The translations under genes were made by a program, and so were the position numbers. From positions 1-44,564 of the forward strand of contig CAZLUP010000036.1 in assembly GCA_964562685.1 (NCBI GenBank): a stretch of 44,564 nucleotides of DNA, in the 5' to 3' direction. Positions 1 through 8,880 of this stretch are shown here, one piece after another. The notes under the pieces are model-generated. The model was not told the DNA's origin. It worked only from the letters and a program-made list of their open reading frames with translations, and made no database searches. The stretch is from Stanieria sp964562685 (GTDB lineage: Bacteria > Cyanobacteriota > Cyanobacteriia > Cyanobacteriales > Xenococcaceae). Every line of letters starts with the position of its first letter. Positions within the stretch are counted from its first letter, which is position 1.

Positions 1-123
1 CTTTATTTGAATGGATGCCATTTTATTTTAATTGATTATCCGTACTTGATATTAGTCATTGGTCATTCGATAACTATTAATAATACGGTTATAACATAAA
101 GACAAACAACTAAGAACAAACAA

Positions 124-1419
124 CTAAATCCCTAACCGTTGATAAATCTCGTCTAGATTGCGAAGATGATGTTGAGGATCAAAACAGGCACTAATTTCTT
201 CAGCAGATAAGAATTGATTGACTGTTTCATCTTGACTAATTAACTTACGAAAATCTCCATCAATAGTATTCCAAGCTGTGTGGGCGCATCCTTGCACAAC
301 TCGATAAGCTTCTTCTCGACTCATCCCTTTTTCTACTAAAGCGAGTAAGACTCTTTGGGAGAAAATCACCCCACCATAAACATTCATATTGCGTTTCATA
401 TTGTCAGGATAAACCAGTAAATTCTTAACTAAACTGGTAGTTTCCTTGAGCATGAAGTGAATTAAAATACAGCTATCTGGTAAAATTACTCGTTCTACTG
501 CGCTATGGGAAATATCGCGTTCGTGCCAAAGAGCAACATTTTCCAAAGCTGCCATAGCATTGCCTCGGATAATTCTTGCCATCCCTGTTAAACGTTCCGA
601 ACGAATAGGGTTGCGTTTGTGGGGCATAGCTGAAGAACCTTTTTGTTTTTTGGTAAAAAATTCTTCTACTTCTAATACATCTGTCCGCTGTAAATTGCGA
701 ATTTCGACAGCAAACCGTTCGATGGAAGCTGCTAGTAAGGCAAGTTGTTGAACGTATTCAGCATGACGATCGCGAGAAATGACTTGAGTTGAAGCAGTAT
801 CGGGTTCTAAGCCTAATTTTTGACAAGCGATCGTTTCTACTTGAGGATCGATATTCGCATAAGTACCGACTGCACCCGAAATTTTACCCACAGCAATATC
901 TTGTCTTAATCTAACCAAGCGATCGCGATTGCGTAATACTTCTGCTAACCATCCTGCTAGTTTAAAACCAAATGTAATTGGTTCTGCATGAATACCATGA
1001 GAACGACCTACCATTACTGTATAACGGTGTTGTTGTGCTTGGTAACGAATCGCTTGGATTAGTTCTTCTAACTTTTCTAAAATGAGATTGAGACTAGCAA
1101 CTAATTGTAAAGCCAAACCAGTATCTAACACATCGGAACTGGTTAAACCCAAATGAATATATCTACCTGCATCACCTACGTATTCATTAACGTTAGTCAA
1201 AAAAGCAATCACATCGTGGCGAACTTCTGCTTCTATTTCTAAAATGCGATCAGGATCGAAATTAGCTTTTGCTTTAATTTCTTCTACTGCTGCTTGAGGA
1301 ATATAACCGAGTTCAGCTTGCGCCTCGCAGACTGCTATTTCTACTTGTAGCCAGGTTTTGAGTTTATAGTTATCAGTCCAAATTTCGCCCATTTCAGGCA
1401 GAGTATAGCGTTCAATCAC
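124..1419 (-). CDS. purB: Adenylosuccinate lyase
   Basis: Cytosolic enzyme of purine synthesis. It splits SAICAR to AICAR and adenylosuccinate to AMP, releasing fumarate in both steps. The fumarase/aspartase-superfamily signature SSAMPHKRNP is present, as are the catalytic-loop region (GRSHGIHAEP) and the cyanobacterial N-terminus VIERYTLPEMG. The open frame extends upstream to a TTG at 1446, but I prefer the GTG at 1419. It gives 431 residues, the usual family length, and starts exactly where homologues begin (IERYTLPEM). No clear ribosome binding site is seen at either start. It is transcribed alone toward the window edge. Function is very sure; the start is moderately sure. Confidence 0.95.
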   Translation of the reverse strand: MIERYTLPEMGEIWTDNYKLKTWLQVEIAVCEAQAELGYIPQAAVEEIKAKANFDPDRILEIEAEVRHDVIAFLTNVNEYVGDAGRYIHLGLTSSDVLDTGLALQLVASLNLILEKLEELIQAIRYQAQQHRYTVMVGRSHGIHAEPITFGFKLAGWLAEVLRNRDRLVRLRQDIAVGKISGAVGTYANIDPQVETIACQKLGLEPDTASTQVISRDRHAEYVQQLALLAASIERFAVEIRNLQRTDVLEVEEFFTKKQKGSSAMPHKRNPIRSERLTGMARIIRGNAMAALENVALWHERDISHSAVERVILPDSCILIHFMLKETTSLVKNLLVYPDNMKRNMNVYGGVIFSQRVLLALVEKGMSREEAYRVVQGCAHTAWNTIDGDFRKLISQDETVNQFLSAEEISACFDPQHHLRNLDEIYQRLGI

Positions 1420-2201
1420 AGTCTGTGCCGAGAATACAACTGTCAATTTTACTACTATGTTGGCTTGGGTTAGTAATTTTCTATAAATAAATCTGACATC
1501 TACTTTAGTTGATGGTTGAAGATTGGCAAAAAAATACGAAGAGAGTTTGATAATTTGTTTTCTAGCTAAATACTCTTATATCTAAATATACAAAAGCCGA
1601 ACAATTTTTGTAGCATAAAGTATTTTTACTATATTTTAAAGCTAATTCAGAGCGCAACCAAACTTTTGGTTCAATCAGTTTTTATCAAAACTTGTTTTTC
1701 AGATAATTATTTAAATAAAAAAAACATCAAGAAAAATCTTTATTTTAAAGAATTTACAAATAGATTATTAATTTTTTATTGTTAACTCTCAATGATTTTA
1801 AAGTTATTCAAATAAAATTCAAATCACAGCGATATATTTTTTCTTGATTAGAATCAGCTTTTTGATTGAATCTTAAAGAACTAATAAACTAAATAGTTGA
1901 TTAAATAAAAATTTAATCATTTGTTTCCACTTTGCTTTTTAAGTAAAAAAGATTAAATTAATAATACCTAATATTATTAGCCCATAAATTAAATACTTAT
2001 TACTTTTGTGCCAATTAAAAGATTATTGATTATCAGTTTTTTCATCTTCTAATTTTATATTGGGAGCAAATTCCTGGATTTTTCAGGAATTCAGACTTAA
2101 CTTACCAGAGTCAATCAGCCAATACTTTATAAAAATGAAAAAATTCACTCAATAGTTAGTATTTTATTTTTCTCTGTCTTACTTTACAACTATCATAAAA
2201 A
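1420..2201. other. Long AT-rich intergenic gap
   Basis: This 780-base divergent gap lies between purB and the response regulator at 2202. It is extremely AT-rich and has no credible open frame on either strand. The only structure noticed is an 8-bp hairpin (AATTCCTG/CAGGAATT, 7-base loop) at 2069-2091, about 110 bases before the regulator start. It could lie in that gene's leader, but nothing shows a function. Confidence 0.6.
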
Positions 2202-2657
2202 ATGAGTAGTAATACCATCTTGTTAGTAGAGGATAATCGTGACTATCAAGAGTTAATTAGATTAGCGTTTAACGAAAGCGAAGTTGAACATAATTTAGTC
2301 ATTGTACCTGATGGCATAATCGCTTTAGAATATCTATTTGGTACTGGCAGTTTTCGCGATCGCGATTTAAATGTCATGCCAGATTTAGTTTTACTCGATT
2401 TAAATTTACCCCAAATCAATGGTTTAGAAATTCTGCAACGCATTCGTGCTAATCCAATTACCAGACTGTTACCCGTAACAATTATTAGTTCTTCACTTGA
2501 ACCCGAAGACATTATCAACGGCTATGTTTATGGTTGTAATAGTTATATTCATAAACCAGTAGACTTTACAATGCTGAAAAATTTTGTTAGAGAAATAACG
2601 TATTATTGGTTAACTATCAACCAAGCCCCACCTTATTTTGGAGCATTAAATGAGTAA
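2202..2657 (+). CDS. CheY-like response regulator (Rcp1 type)
   Basis: Single-domain receiver of 151 residues that accepts a phosphoryl group from a histidine kinase. Visible receiver features are the acidic pair E10/D11 (LLVEDN), the phospho-acceptor D66 in LVLLDLNLP, a Ser run at the switch position (IISSS) and K118 in YIHKPV. The acidic-loop insertion before the phospho-acceptor and the short C-terminal tail resemble Rcp1-type regulators paired with cyanobacterial phytochromes. No output domain follows. Its last eight bases overlap the next gene, so the two are probably translated together. No sensor kinase lies nearby, so its partner is unknown. Confidence 0.88.
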   Translation: MSSNTILLVEDNRDYQELIRLAFNESEVEHNLVIVPDGIIALEYLFGTGSFRDRDLNVMPDLVLLDLNLPQINGLEILQRIRANPITRLLPVTIISSSLEPEDIINGYVYGCNSYIHKPVDFTMLKNFVREITYYWLTINQAPPYFGALNE

Positions 2658-4428
2658 GCTGCTACGAGTTCTAATTGTTGAAGACTCAGAAGATGATACT
2701 GATTTATTAGTAATTGAATTAGAACGTGGTGGCTATCAGATAATTTATCAGCGAGTAGAAACTAAAGCAGAAATGCAGGTTGCTCTTGAAGCTCGCCAGC
2801 AATGGGATATTATTTTGGCTGATTATTCTTTGCCCCAGTTTAGTGCGATTGGGGCTTTAAATTTATTAAAAGAAAATAATTTAGATTTACCTTTTATTAT
2901 TGTTTCGGGCAAAATTGGCGAAGATACGGCTGTAGCAGCGATGAAGGCAGGAGCGCATGATTATTTTATCAAAGGAAAATTGACTCGCTTAGTTGCTGCT
3001 GTAGAGAGAGAATCGAGAGAAGCTGTATTACGACAAGAACATCATCATGCCCAAGAAAAACTCAAGTATTTAGCTTATTATGATGAGTTAACGAATTTAC
3101 CCAATCAAAGATTATTTACTCAACATTTAGCTCAACAGATTCAAAATAATCAGTCCTTTGCTGTTTTATTAATTAAGCTCGATCGCGTTTCTAAAGTTAA
3201 ATATAGCTTGGGTCATACTTTTAGTGAAAAGCTGCTGATAGCTGCCAGCAAAAGAATTGAAGTTTGTTTGCAACCACAAGATTTGTTAGCGCGTATTGGT
3301 GTAGATGAATTTGCTGTTTTGCTTACAGATTTAGCAACTAAAGCATCGCTGCAAACTTTTTGGGGACAAACACGAGAAATGAACCTCAGTGATACTTCTT
3401 TAGAAAAACAAGCACAACATCAAGCTAAAATAATCCATGAACAACTAATCGAACCTTTTCAAGTAGATAAAACGATCGCTTTTTCAGGAATTAGGATCGG
3501 TATTGCTTTCAATAGCCTTGGTTACCAACAACCAGAACAATTTTTGCAAGCAGCAGATACGGCAATGAATCAAGCTAAACCTGATTTTGTCAACTATGCA
3601 GTAGTATTTGACAAAACAATCCATCAGAATGTTGTCACGAGATTGCAACTCGAAAACGATCTTCAACAAGCCATTACCAAAAACCAATTACACCTCAATT
3701 ATCAAGCGATCGTCAATTTAAATACTGAACAAATCAATTGTTTAGAAGTTTTAGTCCGATGGAAACATCCTTTTTTAGGATTAGTATCACCAGGAAAATT
3801 TATTCCTCTTTCGGAAGAAACTGGTTTAATTATTCCCCTTGGTCAGTGGGTTTTAACCGAAGCTTGTCAACAATTGTCTTTATGGCAAAAACAATTTTCT
3901 CATTCTTTGCCTTTAGCAATTAGTGTCAATGTTTCTGGAATTCAACTATCTCATCCAGAATTGATCTCTCACATTGACCGATTACTACAAACTTTTTCGT
4001 TAACAGGAAAGCATCTAAAACTAGAAATTACTGAAAGTGTTTTGATGGAAAATCCTTCAGCAGTAACTAAAATCCTCGAACAGTTAAAACAACGAGATAT
4101 TCAATTATGCATTGATGATTTTGGTACTGGTTATTCTTCTCTAAATTATTTACGTTATTTACCAATTGATACAGTAAAAATTGACCGTTGTTTCGTCAGT
4201 CAAGAAGGCAACGATAAAAATTACGATATTCTTAAGGCAATTATCAATTTGGCACATAGTTTAGAATTAAATGTCATTGCCGAAGGTATTGAAACTGAAG
4301 CTCAACTTCAGATGTTACGTAATTTAGGTTGTGAATATGGGCAAGGATTTTTACTAGCTCATCCCCTCAATAGTCAAAGTGTGATCGATTTGATTGAAGA
4401 ACAATTTAGTTGTTGGTATTCTGCGTAA
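2650..4428 (+). CDS. Receiver-GGDEF(degenerate)-EAL signalling protein
   Basis: A 592-residue response regulator with cyclic-di-GMP output. Residues 1-125 form a receiver (E11/D12, acceptor D58 in ILADYSLP, FIKGKL lysine). A GGDEF-type domain follows, with its signature near residue 216 reading GVDEF, so the second glycine is lost and cyclase activity is doubtful. An EAL domain fills residues 340-590. Its motif reads EVL (LEVLVRWKHP), but the metal and catalytic residues look complete: SVNVSG, LEITES, DDFGTGYSS, VKIDR and AEGIE. The likely activity is c-di-GMP phosphodiesterase, with the GGDEF part possibly a GTP sensor. It overlaps the regulator at 2202-2657 by eight bases, which suggests one phosphorelay. 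Confidence 0.9.
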   Translation: MSKLLRVLIVEDSEDDTDLLVIELERGGYQIIYQRVETKAEMQVALEARQQWDIILADYSLPQFSAIGALNLLKENNLDLPFIIVSGKIGEDTAVAAMKAGAHDYFIKGKLTRLVAAVERESREAVLRQEHHHAQEKLKYLAYYDELTNLPNQRLFTQHLAQQIQNNQSFAVLLIKLDRVSKVKYSLGHTFSEKLLIAASKRIEVCLQPQDLLARIGVDEFAVLLTDLATKASLQTFWGQTREMNLSDTSLEKQAQHQAKIIHEQLIEPFQVDKTIAFSGIRIGIAFNSLGYQQPEQFLQAADTAMNQAKPDFVNYAVVFDKTIHQNVVTRLQLENDLQQAITKNQLHLNYQAIVNLNTEQINCLEVLVRWKHPFLGLVSPGKFIPLSEETGLIIPLGQWVLTEACQQLSLWQKQFSHSLPLAISVNVSGIQLSHPELISHIDRLLQTFSLTGKHLKLEITESVLMENPSAVTKILEQLKQRDIQLCIDDFGTGYSSLNYLRYLPIDTVKIDRCFVSQEGNDKNYDILKAIINLAHSLELNVIAEGIETEAQLQMLRNLGCEYGQGFLLAHPLNSQSVIDLIEEQFSCWYSA

Positions 4429-4482
4429 GATTCAATCAGAATCAATAACTATTTTTAAGGTTTAAGAATTAGAAAAAGTAAA

Positions 4483-4508
4483 GTTGGTAGAAAAAAAGAC
4501 CAATTTTA
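4483..4508 (+). terminator. Weak terminator-like hairpin
   Basis: A short stem (GTTGGT/ACCAAT, ten-base A-rich loop) is followed by TTTTAT, 55 bases after the stop of the receiver-GGDEF-EAL gene. The stem is only six pairs, so this is a weak call. Confidence 0.3.
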
Positions 4509-4635
4509 TAAATTTTTATACGAATTACTTAAATATAAATCACCATTTAGTTAAAATTTTGTCACTAAATTTAGAAAATTGTGTGTGTCAGCTTATACTC
4601 TCTGAATAAAGTTATCAATATAGTAAGTCAAGAAC

Positions 4636-5727
4636 ATGAAAAACCGTCAAATCAAGCAATGGAGTTCGTTGCTTTTAATTAGCTTACTATTTTCCTTTTT
4701 AGGTGGTTGTGAAACTAGACAAAGCAATCCCAATTCAGAAGCCCAAACTAGTCAATCACAATTAAGTAACACTAATAATACAAACAGTCTTCTCGATCAA
4801 GTCAAAAGCCGTGGTAATCTTGTTTGCGGAGTCAACGGACAACTGCCAGGTTTTAGCTTCGTTAATGAAAATGGTGAATATTCAGGCATGGATGCAGATT
4901 TTTGTCGGGCAGTAGCATCTGCTTTATTTGACGATCCGACTAAAGTTGAATTTCGTGACCTCAGCGCACAAGAACGTTTTACTGCCGTCCAGTCGGGAGA
5001 AGTAGACTTAGTAAGTCGCAATACTACTTGGACTAGTAGTCGTGACAGTGCTAATGGGATGGAATTTGCTCCTATTCTCTTTTATGATGGTCAAGGAGTG
5101 ATGGTATCCAAAGCTAGTAACGTCAAAAAATTGGCAGATTTGGGCAATAAATCAATCTGCGTTCTCTCTGGAACAACTACAGAACAAAATCTCGCCGATC
5201 AAATGCGGAAGCTCGGACTTACTTATCAACCAGTCGTATTTGATGATGTCGATGCTCTTTATGTCGCTTACGAACAAGGTCGATGTCAAGGAGTTACTAG
5301 CGATCGCTCTCAATTGACTGCTCGTCGTGCGGTTTTAGCTGAACCAAATAATCATATCGTTCTTGAGGAAGTAATTTCTAAAGAACCCCTAGCACCAATG
5401 GTTGCCAATGGTGACTCTAGATGGTCTGATGCAGTGAAGTGGATTACTTTTGCTTTGATTCAAGCTGAAGAATTTGGCATCAATTCCGAAAATATTAGTG
5501 AATTTGCTGCCACAGATAACCCAGAAATTAAACGTTTTTTGGGACAAGAAGGTAACTTAGGACAAGATTTAGGACTTCCTAATGATTTTGCTGCCCGAAT
5601 TATCAATCATGTCGGTAACTATGGAGAAATTTATGATCGCAACATCGGTCAACCTTTTGGTTTAGAAAGAGGTTTGAACGCACTTTGGAGGGATGGCGGA
5701 TTATTATATTCTCCTCCGTTTCGTTAA
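4636..5727 (+). CDS. natF: Amino-acid ABC transporter substrate-binding lipoprotein
   Basis: Periplasmic binding protein of the polar amino-acid uptake family (AapJ/BztA; NatF in Anabaena). Residues 1-26 are a lipoprotein signal: basic start, hydrophobic core and lipobox FLGGC with the modified Cys near residue 25. A Ser/Asn-rich linker precedes the bilobal SBP_bac_3 fold (RGNLVCGVNG, GMDADFCRAVA, VDLVSRNTTWT, GQGVMVSK). The length of 363 fits the family. The permease gene follows 67 bases downstream. The symbol rests on family resemblance and order, and the exact substrate cannot be read from sequence. The partner permease and ATPase expected after natG are not in this window. Confidence 0.88.
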   Translation: MKNRQIKQWSSLLLISLLFSFLGGCETRQSNPNSEAQTSQSQLSNTNNTNSLLDQVKSRGNLVCGVNGQLPGFSFVNENGEYSGMDADFCRAVASALFDDPTKVEFRDLSAQERFTAVQSGEVDLVSRNTTWTSSRDSANGMEFAPILFYDGQGVMVSKASNVKKLADLGNKSICVLSGTTTEQNLADQMRKLGLTYQPVVFDDVDALYVAYEQGRCQGVTSDRSQLTARRAVLAEPNNHIVLEEVISKEPLAPMVANGDSRWSDAVKWITFALIQAEEFGINSENISEFAATDNPEIKRFLGQEGNLGQDLGLPNDFAARIINHVGNYGEIYDRNIGQPFGLERGLNALWRDGGLLYSPPFR

Positions 5728-5794
5728 GTTTGATTAGTCATTCGTCATGCGATCGCTAAAAATACTAGTGCGACTTATAAACCACTAAATATAA

Positions 5795-6949
5795 ATGACT
5801 CAAGAAAAAATACCTTTTTGGCGAGATAGCCGAATTTTAAATCTAGTAGGACAAGCAATTGTTTTACTGATTGTATTTACTATTATTGTAATTTTAGGAA
5901 ATAATTTAGTCCGTAATTTTCAACGCTTAGGTTTAACTTTTGGGTTTAATTTTCTATCTCGCCCAGCTTCTTTTGGGATCGGCAATTCACCAATTGCTTA
6001 TAGTCCTACCGATCCTTATACCAAAGCAATTTTAGTTGGATTGCTTAATTCTTTGCAAGTAATGTTTTTTGGCATTATTATTGCTACTACAATTGGAATT
6101 ATTATTGGAATTAGTAGATTATCTAATAATTGGTTAGTGCGTCAATTGGCAACAATTTATGTTGAAACTCTACGCAATACTCCTTTATTATTACAATTGT
6201 TTTTTTGGTATTTTGCCGTTTTTTTAAGACTTCCCAAGGTAGATAATCCCGTAACTATAGGTAAAGTAATTTATTTGACCAATCGAGGTATGGATATTCC
6301 TTGGTTCGTTATGAATATAAAAACTTGGTTGAGTCTGGTATTTATTATTATTAGTATTATTTTAGCGATTATTTTTTGGCTGAAAAGAATTCAAAACGTT
6401 GAAGAAAGAGGAGAATCAGGACAAATCTGGCTTTGGTTTTTAGGAGGAATAATTATTGCAGCTATTGCTATTTTTTTGTGGGGAATTGATTGGGAAATAC
6501 CACAATTAGAACAAAATAATATTATAGGAGGAATTAATCTTTCTCCAGAATTGACTACTTTATTAATTGGCTTAAGTATCTATACGGCTGCTTTTATTGC
6601 TGAAGTGGTTAGAGCAGGTATTCAATCAGTGAGTAAAGGACAATGGGAAGCAGCAAGAGCATTAGGGTTAAAACCTAGTTTAGTCATGCAACTAGTAATT
6701 TTTCCCCAAGCTTTACGAGTGATGATTCCCCCTTTAACTAGTGAATTTCTCAATTTAGCAAAAAATTCTAGTCTAGCGATCGCGATTGGTTACAATGATC
6801 TTTATGCTATTTCTAGTACCATTTCTAATCAAACGGGACGATCTATAGAAATGTTATTAGTTGTGATGATTACTTATTTGACTATTAATTTAATTATTGC
6901 TTCTATTATGAATCGTTTTAATCGTTCGGTACAGTTACAAGAAAGATAA
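5795..6949 (+). CDS. natG: Amino-acid ABC transporter permease (AapQ/NatG type)
   Basis: Inner-membrane permease of 384 residues with a hydrophobic N-terminal segment, several further membrane segments and the cytoplasmic coupling loop EVVRAGIQSVSKGQWEAARALGL (the EAA motif that contacts the ATPase, written here as positions 270-292). The periplasmic insertion between the first and later membrane segments is typical of AapQ-like permeases, which are longer than HisM/Q proteins. It is co-directional with the binding-protein gene, 67 bases after it. The second permease (NatH/AapM) and the ATPase (BgtA/AapP) normally complete the operon. Neither follows; only repeats and opposite-strand genes do, so this half-operon must borrow partners encoded elsewhere. 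Confidence 0.88.
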   Translation: MTQEKIPFWRDSRILNLVGQAIVLLIVFTIIVILGNNLVRNFQRLGLTFGFNFLSRPASFGIGNSPIAYSPTDPYTKAILVGLLNSLQVMFFGIIIATTIGIIIGISRLSNNWLVRQLATIYVETLRNTPLLLQLFFWYFAVFLRLPKVDNPVTIGKVIYLTNRGMDIPWFVMNIKTWLSLVFIIISIILAIIFWLKRIQNVEERGESGQIWLWFLGGIIIAAIAIFLWGIDWEIPQLEQNNIIGGINLSPELTTLLIGLSIYTAAFIAEVVRAGIQSVSKGQWEAARALGLKPSLVMQLVIFPQALRVMIPPLTSEFLNLAKNSSLAIAIGYNDLYAISSTISNQTGRSIEMLLVVMITYLTINLIIASIMNRFNRSVQLQER

Positions 6950-7251
6950 AGTAACCTCTAAAAATCAAAGTATAGCCTTTCTCAAATAGGTGAGGTACAC
7001 CATTAGTAATTACTAATTACTAATTATGAGAGATGAAGAATCAACCTCACCGAAGATGCGCGTAGCGACCAACAATTAACATAAGCGAAGCGCACTACCG
7101 TAGGTCTCAACTATGAACAAAAAACAGAGAAATGAACTGTATCTTATTAATCTGAGAACTGCTATATAAGTTTACATCAAATAAATTGCACAGTTAATAA
7201 TATTTATCATGCATTAAAAAGAGACTTGGTAGGGAACGGTAGAACGAGAGT

Positions 7252-7285
7252 GAAACCCAACATTAATAACATTTGGTTGGGTTTC
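7252..7285. repeat. Inverted repeat GAAACCCAAC/GTTGGGTTTC
   Basis: A perfect ten-base stem with a 14-base loop. It has no T-tract on either side, so it looks more like a dispersed palindromic repeat than a terminator. Confidence 0.6.
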
Positions 7286-7314
7286 GTGCCTCAACTATTT
7301 TTGAGAATTGGTAT

Positions 7315-7345
7315 AAGAACCAAGAACAATTTGTTCTTGATTCTT
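7315..7345. repeat. Near-perfect 15-bp palindrome
   Basis: The arms AAGAACCAAGAACAA and TTGTTCTTGATTCTT match at 14 of 15 positions around a single T. It lies 30 bases beyond the stop of the minus-strand peptide gene and could end or stabilise that transcript. It lacks a clear T-tract. Confidence 0.6.
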
Positions 7346-7374
7346 GAAATTTTAGTATAAATTGAATGAGTCAA

Positions 7375-7521
7375 TTAAAGACCATTGCTAATGTCACTAG
7401 CTAGTCCTAATTCGTATTCTTCAACCAAAATAGTTTCTAGATCGATTTCAATCCCAAATTCATTTAAAATTTCTAAGCTATTATCAACTGGTTTGATTTG
7501 AGTAACTGTTGCAGTGTTCAT
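7375..7521 (-). CDS. 48-residue peptide, possible RiPP precursor or small regulator
   Basis: A small acidic peptide of unknown function. I place the start at the ATG at 7521 because an AGGAG site sits seven bases upstream. An in-frame ATG two codons earlier lies too close to that site, and the open frame runs further up without support. The sequence begins MNTATVTQIKPVDNSLEIL and ends EEYELGLASDISNGL. The N-terminal part is polar and leader-like, the middle (FGIEIDLETILVEEYELG) is acidic and amphipathic, there is no Cys, and one Tyr lies in the second half. It follows a heme-oxygenase-like enzyme gene on the same strand, separated by 106 bases containing a terminator, so it may have its own promoter (TTGAAA upstream). 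The precursor role is inference only. Confidence 0.6.
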   Translation of the reverse strand: MNTATVTQIKPVDNSLEILNEFGIEIDLETILVEEYELGLASDISNGL

Positions 7522-7594
7522 GTTCATTCTCCTGTATGTTTGTTTGAAAGTAATTAGTACTAAAAACGGTTGGTTCTTAGTTTTCAATTTGTGA

Positions 7595-7623
7595 TAAAAA
7601 GAGGTAAAAACTAGTATTTACCT
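7595..7623 (-). terminator. Intrinsic terminator after the heme-oxygenase-like gene
   Basis: Read on the minus strand, a seven-base stem (AGGTAAA/TTTACCT, eight-base loop) begins five bases past the stop codon at 7628 and is followed by CTTTTT. It separates the enzyme transcript from the downstream peptide gene. Confidence 0.6.
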
Positions 7624-7627
7624 ATAA

Positions 7628-8536
7628 TTATTGATTGAGCTTTAATGGTTGCAATATTTGCTGAAGTTCTTCATCTGAGATATAGGCTTCAGGTGGAGGA
7701 CTGAAACACATTAATGCAGTTTCGTAACAAGCTCGCGCTATACGAATCCGCTCAGAGGGAGTAAGCTTTGCTATTATTGATACATTTTCCTCTACGTGTT
7801 CTGCATCGGCACCAACGGAACTATGTACACGCAGACATCGGGTAGCATTAGTTTTTTGTGGTAGTAGTGCTTCTACCTTTTGGATATAATTCGCTCCAAT
7901 ACCTAACGCCATGCGTTCCATTGTATATGAGTAGCCGACACAATCGATAGGATCGTTATCTTGTGCGCTGCGAGTCAAGTAATCTATCAAAGTTACCGCA
8001 GCAGGGGGGACAAGTACTTTTACTACCGCTTCAGCATCGTATCCCAAGGACTGAATGTCAAGCAAAGCCAGTTGGTCGTGACCTTTCTCCTCTTTAGCTT
8101 TCCCTAAAGCCCATTGTTTTAAAAGACTACGACCATTACCAGCAAAACCGATAGCAGCATCTTTCATTAGCCTAGGGACAGGAGAAGTCAAATGGTAAGC
8201 ACTGGCTAATCGCCAAACCCAGCGTATAGGAGTTAACGTAGGAGGTCTAACGTTAGACTTGATAGCGTATTTAGCAGCAGCGATTGCTGTATCTAATAAG
8301 TTTCGAGTGGTAGCATGACTGCCCACAGATTCCATTGGTTGAGCAAAGCGATCCTCAGCAGAATGGGGTTGATACAACCAAGCACGATTTTCGGTTGCTA
8401 TTACTACTTTGCCTGGGGCAATTTGCGCCCATTCAGCGTTAGTCAAATCGGATTTTTGAATATCCTTTGATTGAGTAGCAAAGGCAATATTTTCTGCTTG
8501 TTTTTGAGCAGAATTTATGTTATTTTTGTTGACCAT
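7628..8536 (-). CDS. Heme-oxygenase-like (TenA/PqqC/HDO-like) putative metalloenzyme
   Basis: A helical protein of 302 residues resembling iron-containing redox enzymes of the heme-oxygenase-like fold (the superfamily of PqqC, TenA, CADD and diiron HDO oxidases). The clues are in the C-terminal two thirds: KEEKGHDQLALLDIQSLGYD, a helix with an E-x2/3-H pair; a Glu in YSYTMER; and VHSSVGADAEHVEE, giving His, Asp and His candidates. HDO enzymes usually show H-x3-D-x2-H; here the spacing of the first His is H-x5-D, which is unusual. The N-terminal 90 residues (around ENRAWLYQP) are not recognised. The frame extends to 8608, but the ATG at 8536 is preferred because the upstream part looks random; no strong ribosome site is visible. 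Reaction and substrate are unknown. Confidence 0.6.
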   Translation of the reverse strand: MVNKNNINSAQKQAENIAFATQSKDIQKSDLTNAEWAQIAPGKVVIATENRAWLYQPHSAEDRFAQPMESVGSHATTRNLLDTAIAAAKYAIKSNVRPPTLTPIRWVWRLASAYHLTSPVPRLMKDAAIGFAGNGRSLLKQWALGKAKEEKGHDQLALLDIQSLGYDAEAVVKVLVPPAAVTLIDYLTRSAQDNDPIDCVGYSYTMERMALGIGANYIQKVEALLPQKTNATRCLRVHSSVGADAEHVEENVSIIAKLTPSERIRIARACYETALMCFSPPPEAYISDEELQQILQPLKLNQ

Positions 8537-8880
8537 AAGAATCACAAAACAATTCATTAAACACTTGCGGTCAAATGCATTGATTTTAATAAAGATGCAA
8601 GACCGCATTTACTTTTTTTTGGTCACAAAACACATTTAGATAATGCTTCAGAATACAATTTTAAGAAATATTTATTTTTGTGCAGTATTCTGAACTAAGC
8701 CAATCAGAAAAAAAAAGATTTCTAATCGTAGCTTATTAGTCTTTTTGTGCTTTCTTTTGCAATTATTGGATATTTATTTGGGTTTTAACATCCGAAAGCT
8801 TACTGAAAAATATAAATTTTGTTAAAGAAAATTTAAAATTTTTTGTGTTTATTTACTGAATTATTTTTTTAATCTTTGCT
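8537..8880. other. AT-rich gap
   Basis: This separates the end of the cheA-like gene from the heme-oxygenase-like gene, both on the minus strand. It is very AT-rich. I see no open frame and no convincing hairpin. Confidence 0.5.

Larger units (their letters stand above)
6950..7374. repeat. Repeat-rich intergenic stretch
   Basis: No gene is seen. The stretch holds a TAATTAC heptamer tandem at 7003-7026, a patch with CGTAGCG and GCGAAGCGC words at 7055-7105, and two inverted repeats listed separately (7252-7285 and 7315-7345). Such a pile-up of short palindromes is common where cyanobacterial intergenic DNA has gained small mobile repeats. Confidence 0.65.

Noticed and set aside
1..123. Repeated words such as ACAAACAACTAA near the left edge, possibly another tandem repeat.
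   Set aside because: Only two imperfect copies are seen, too few to call.
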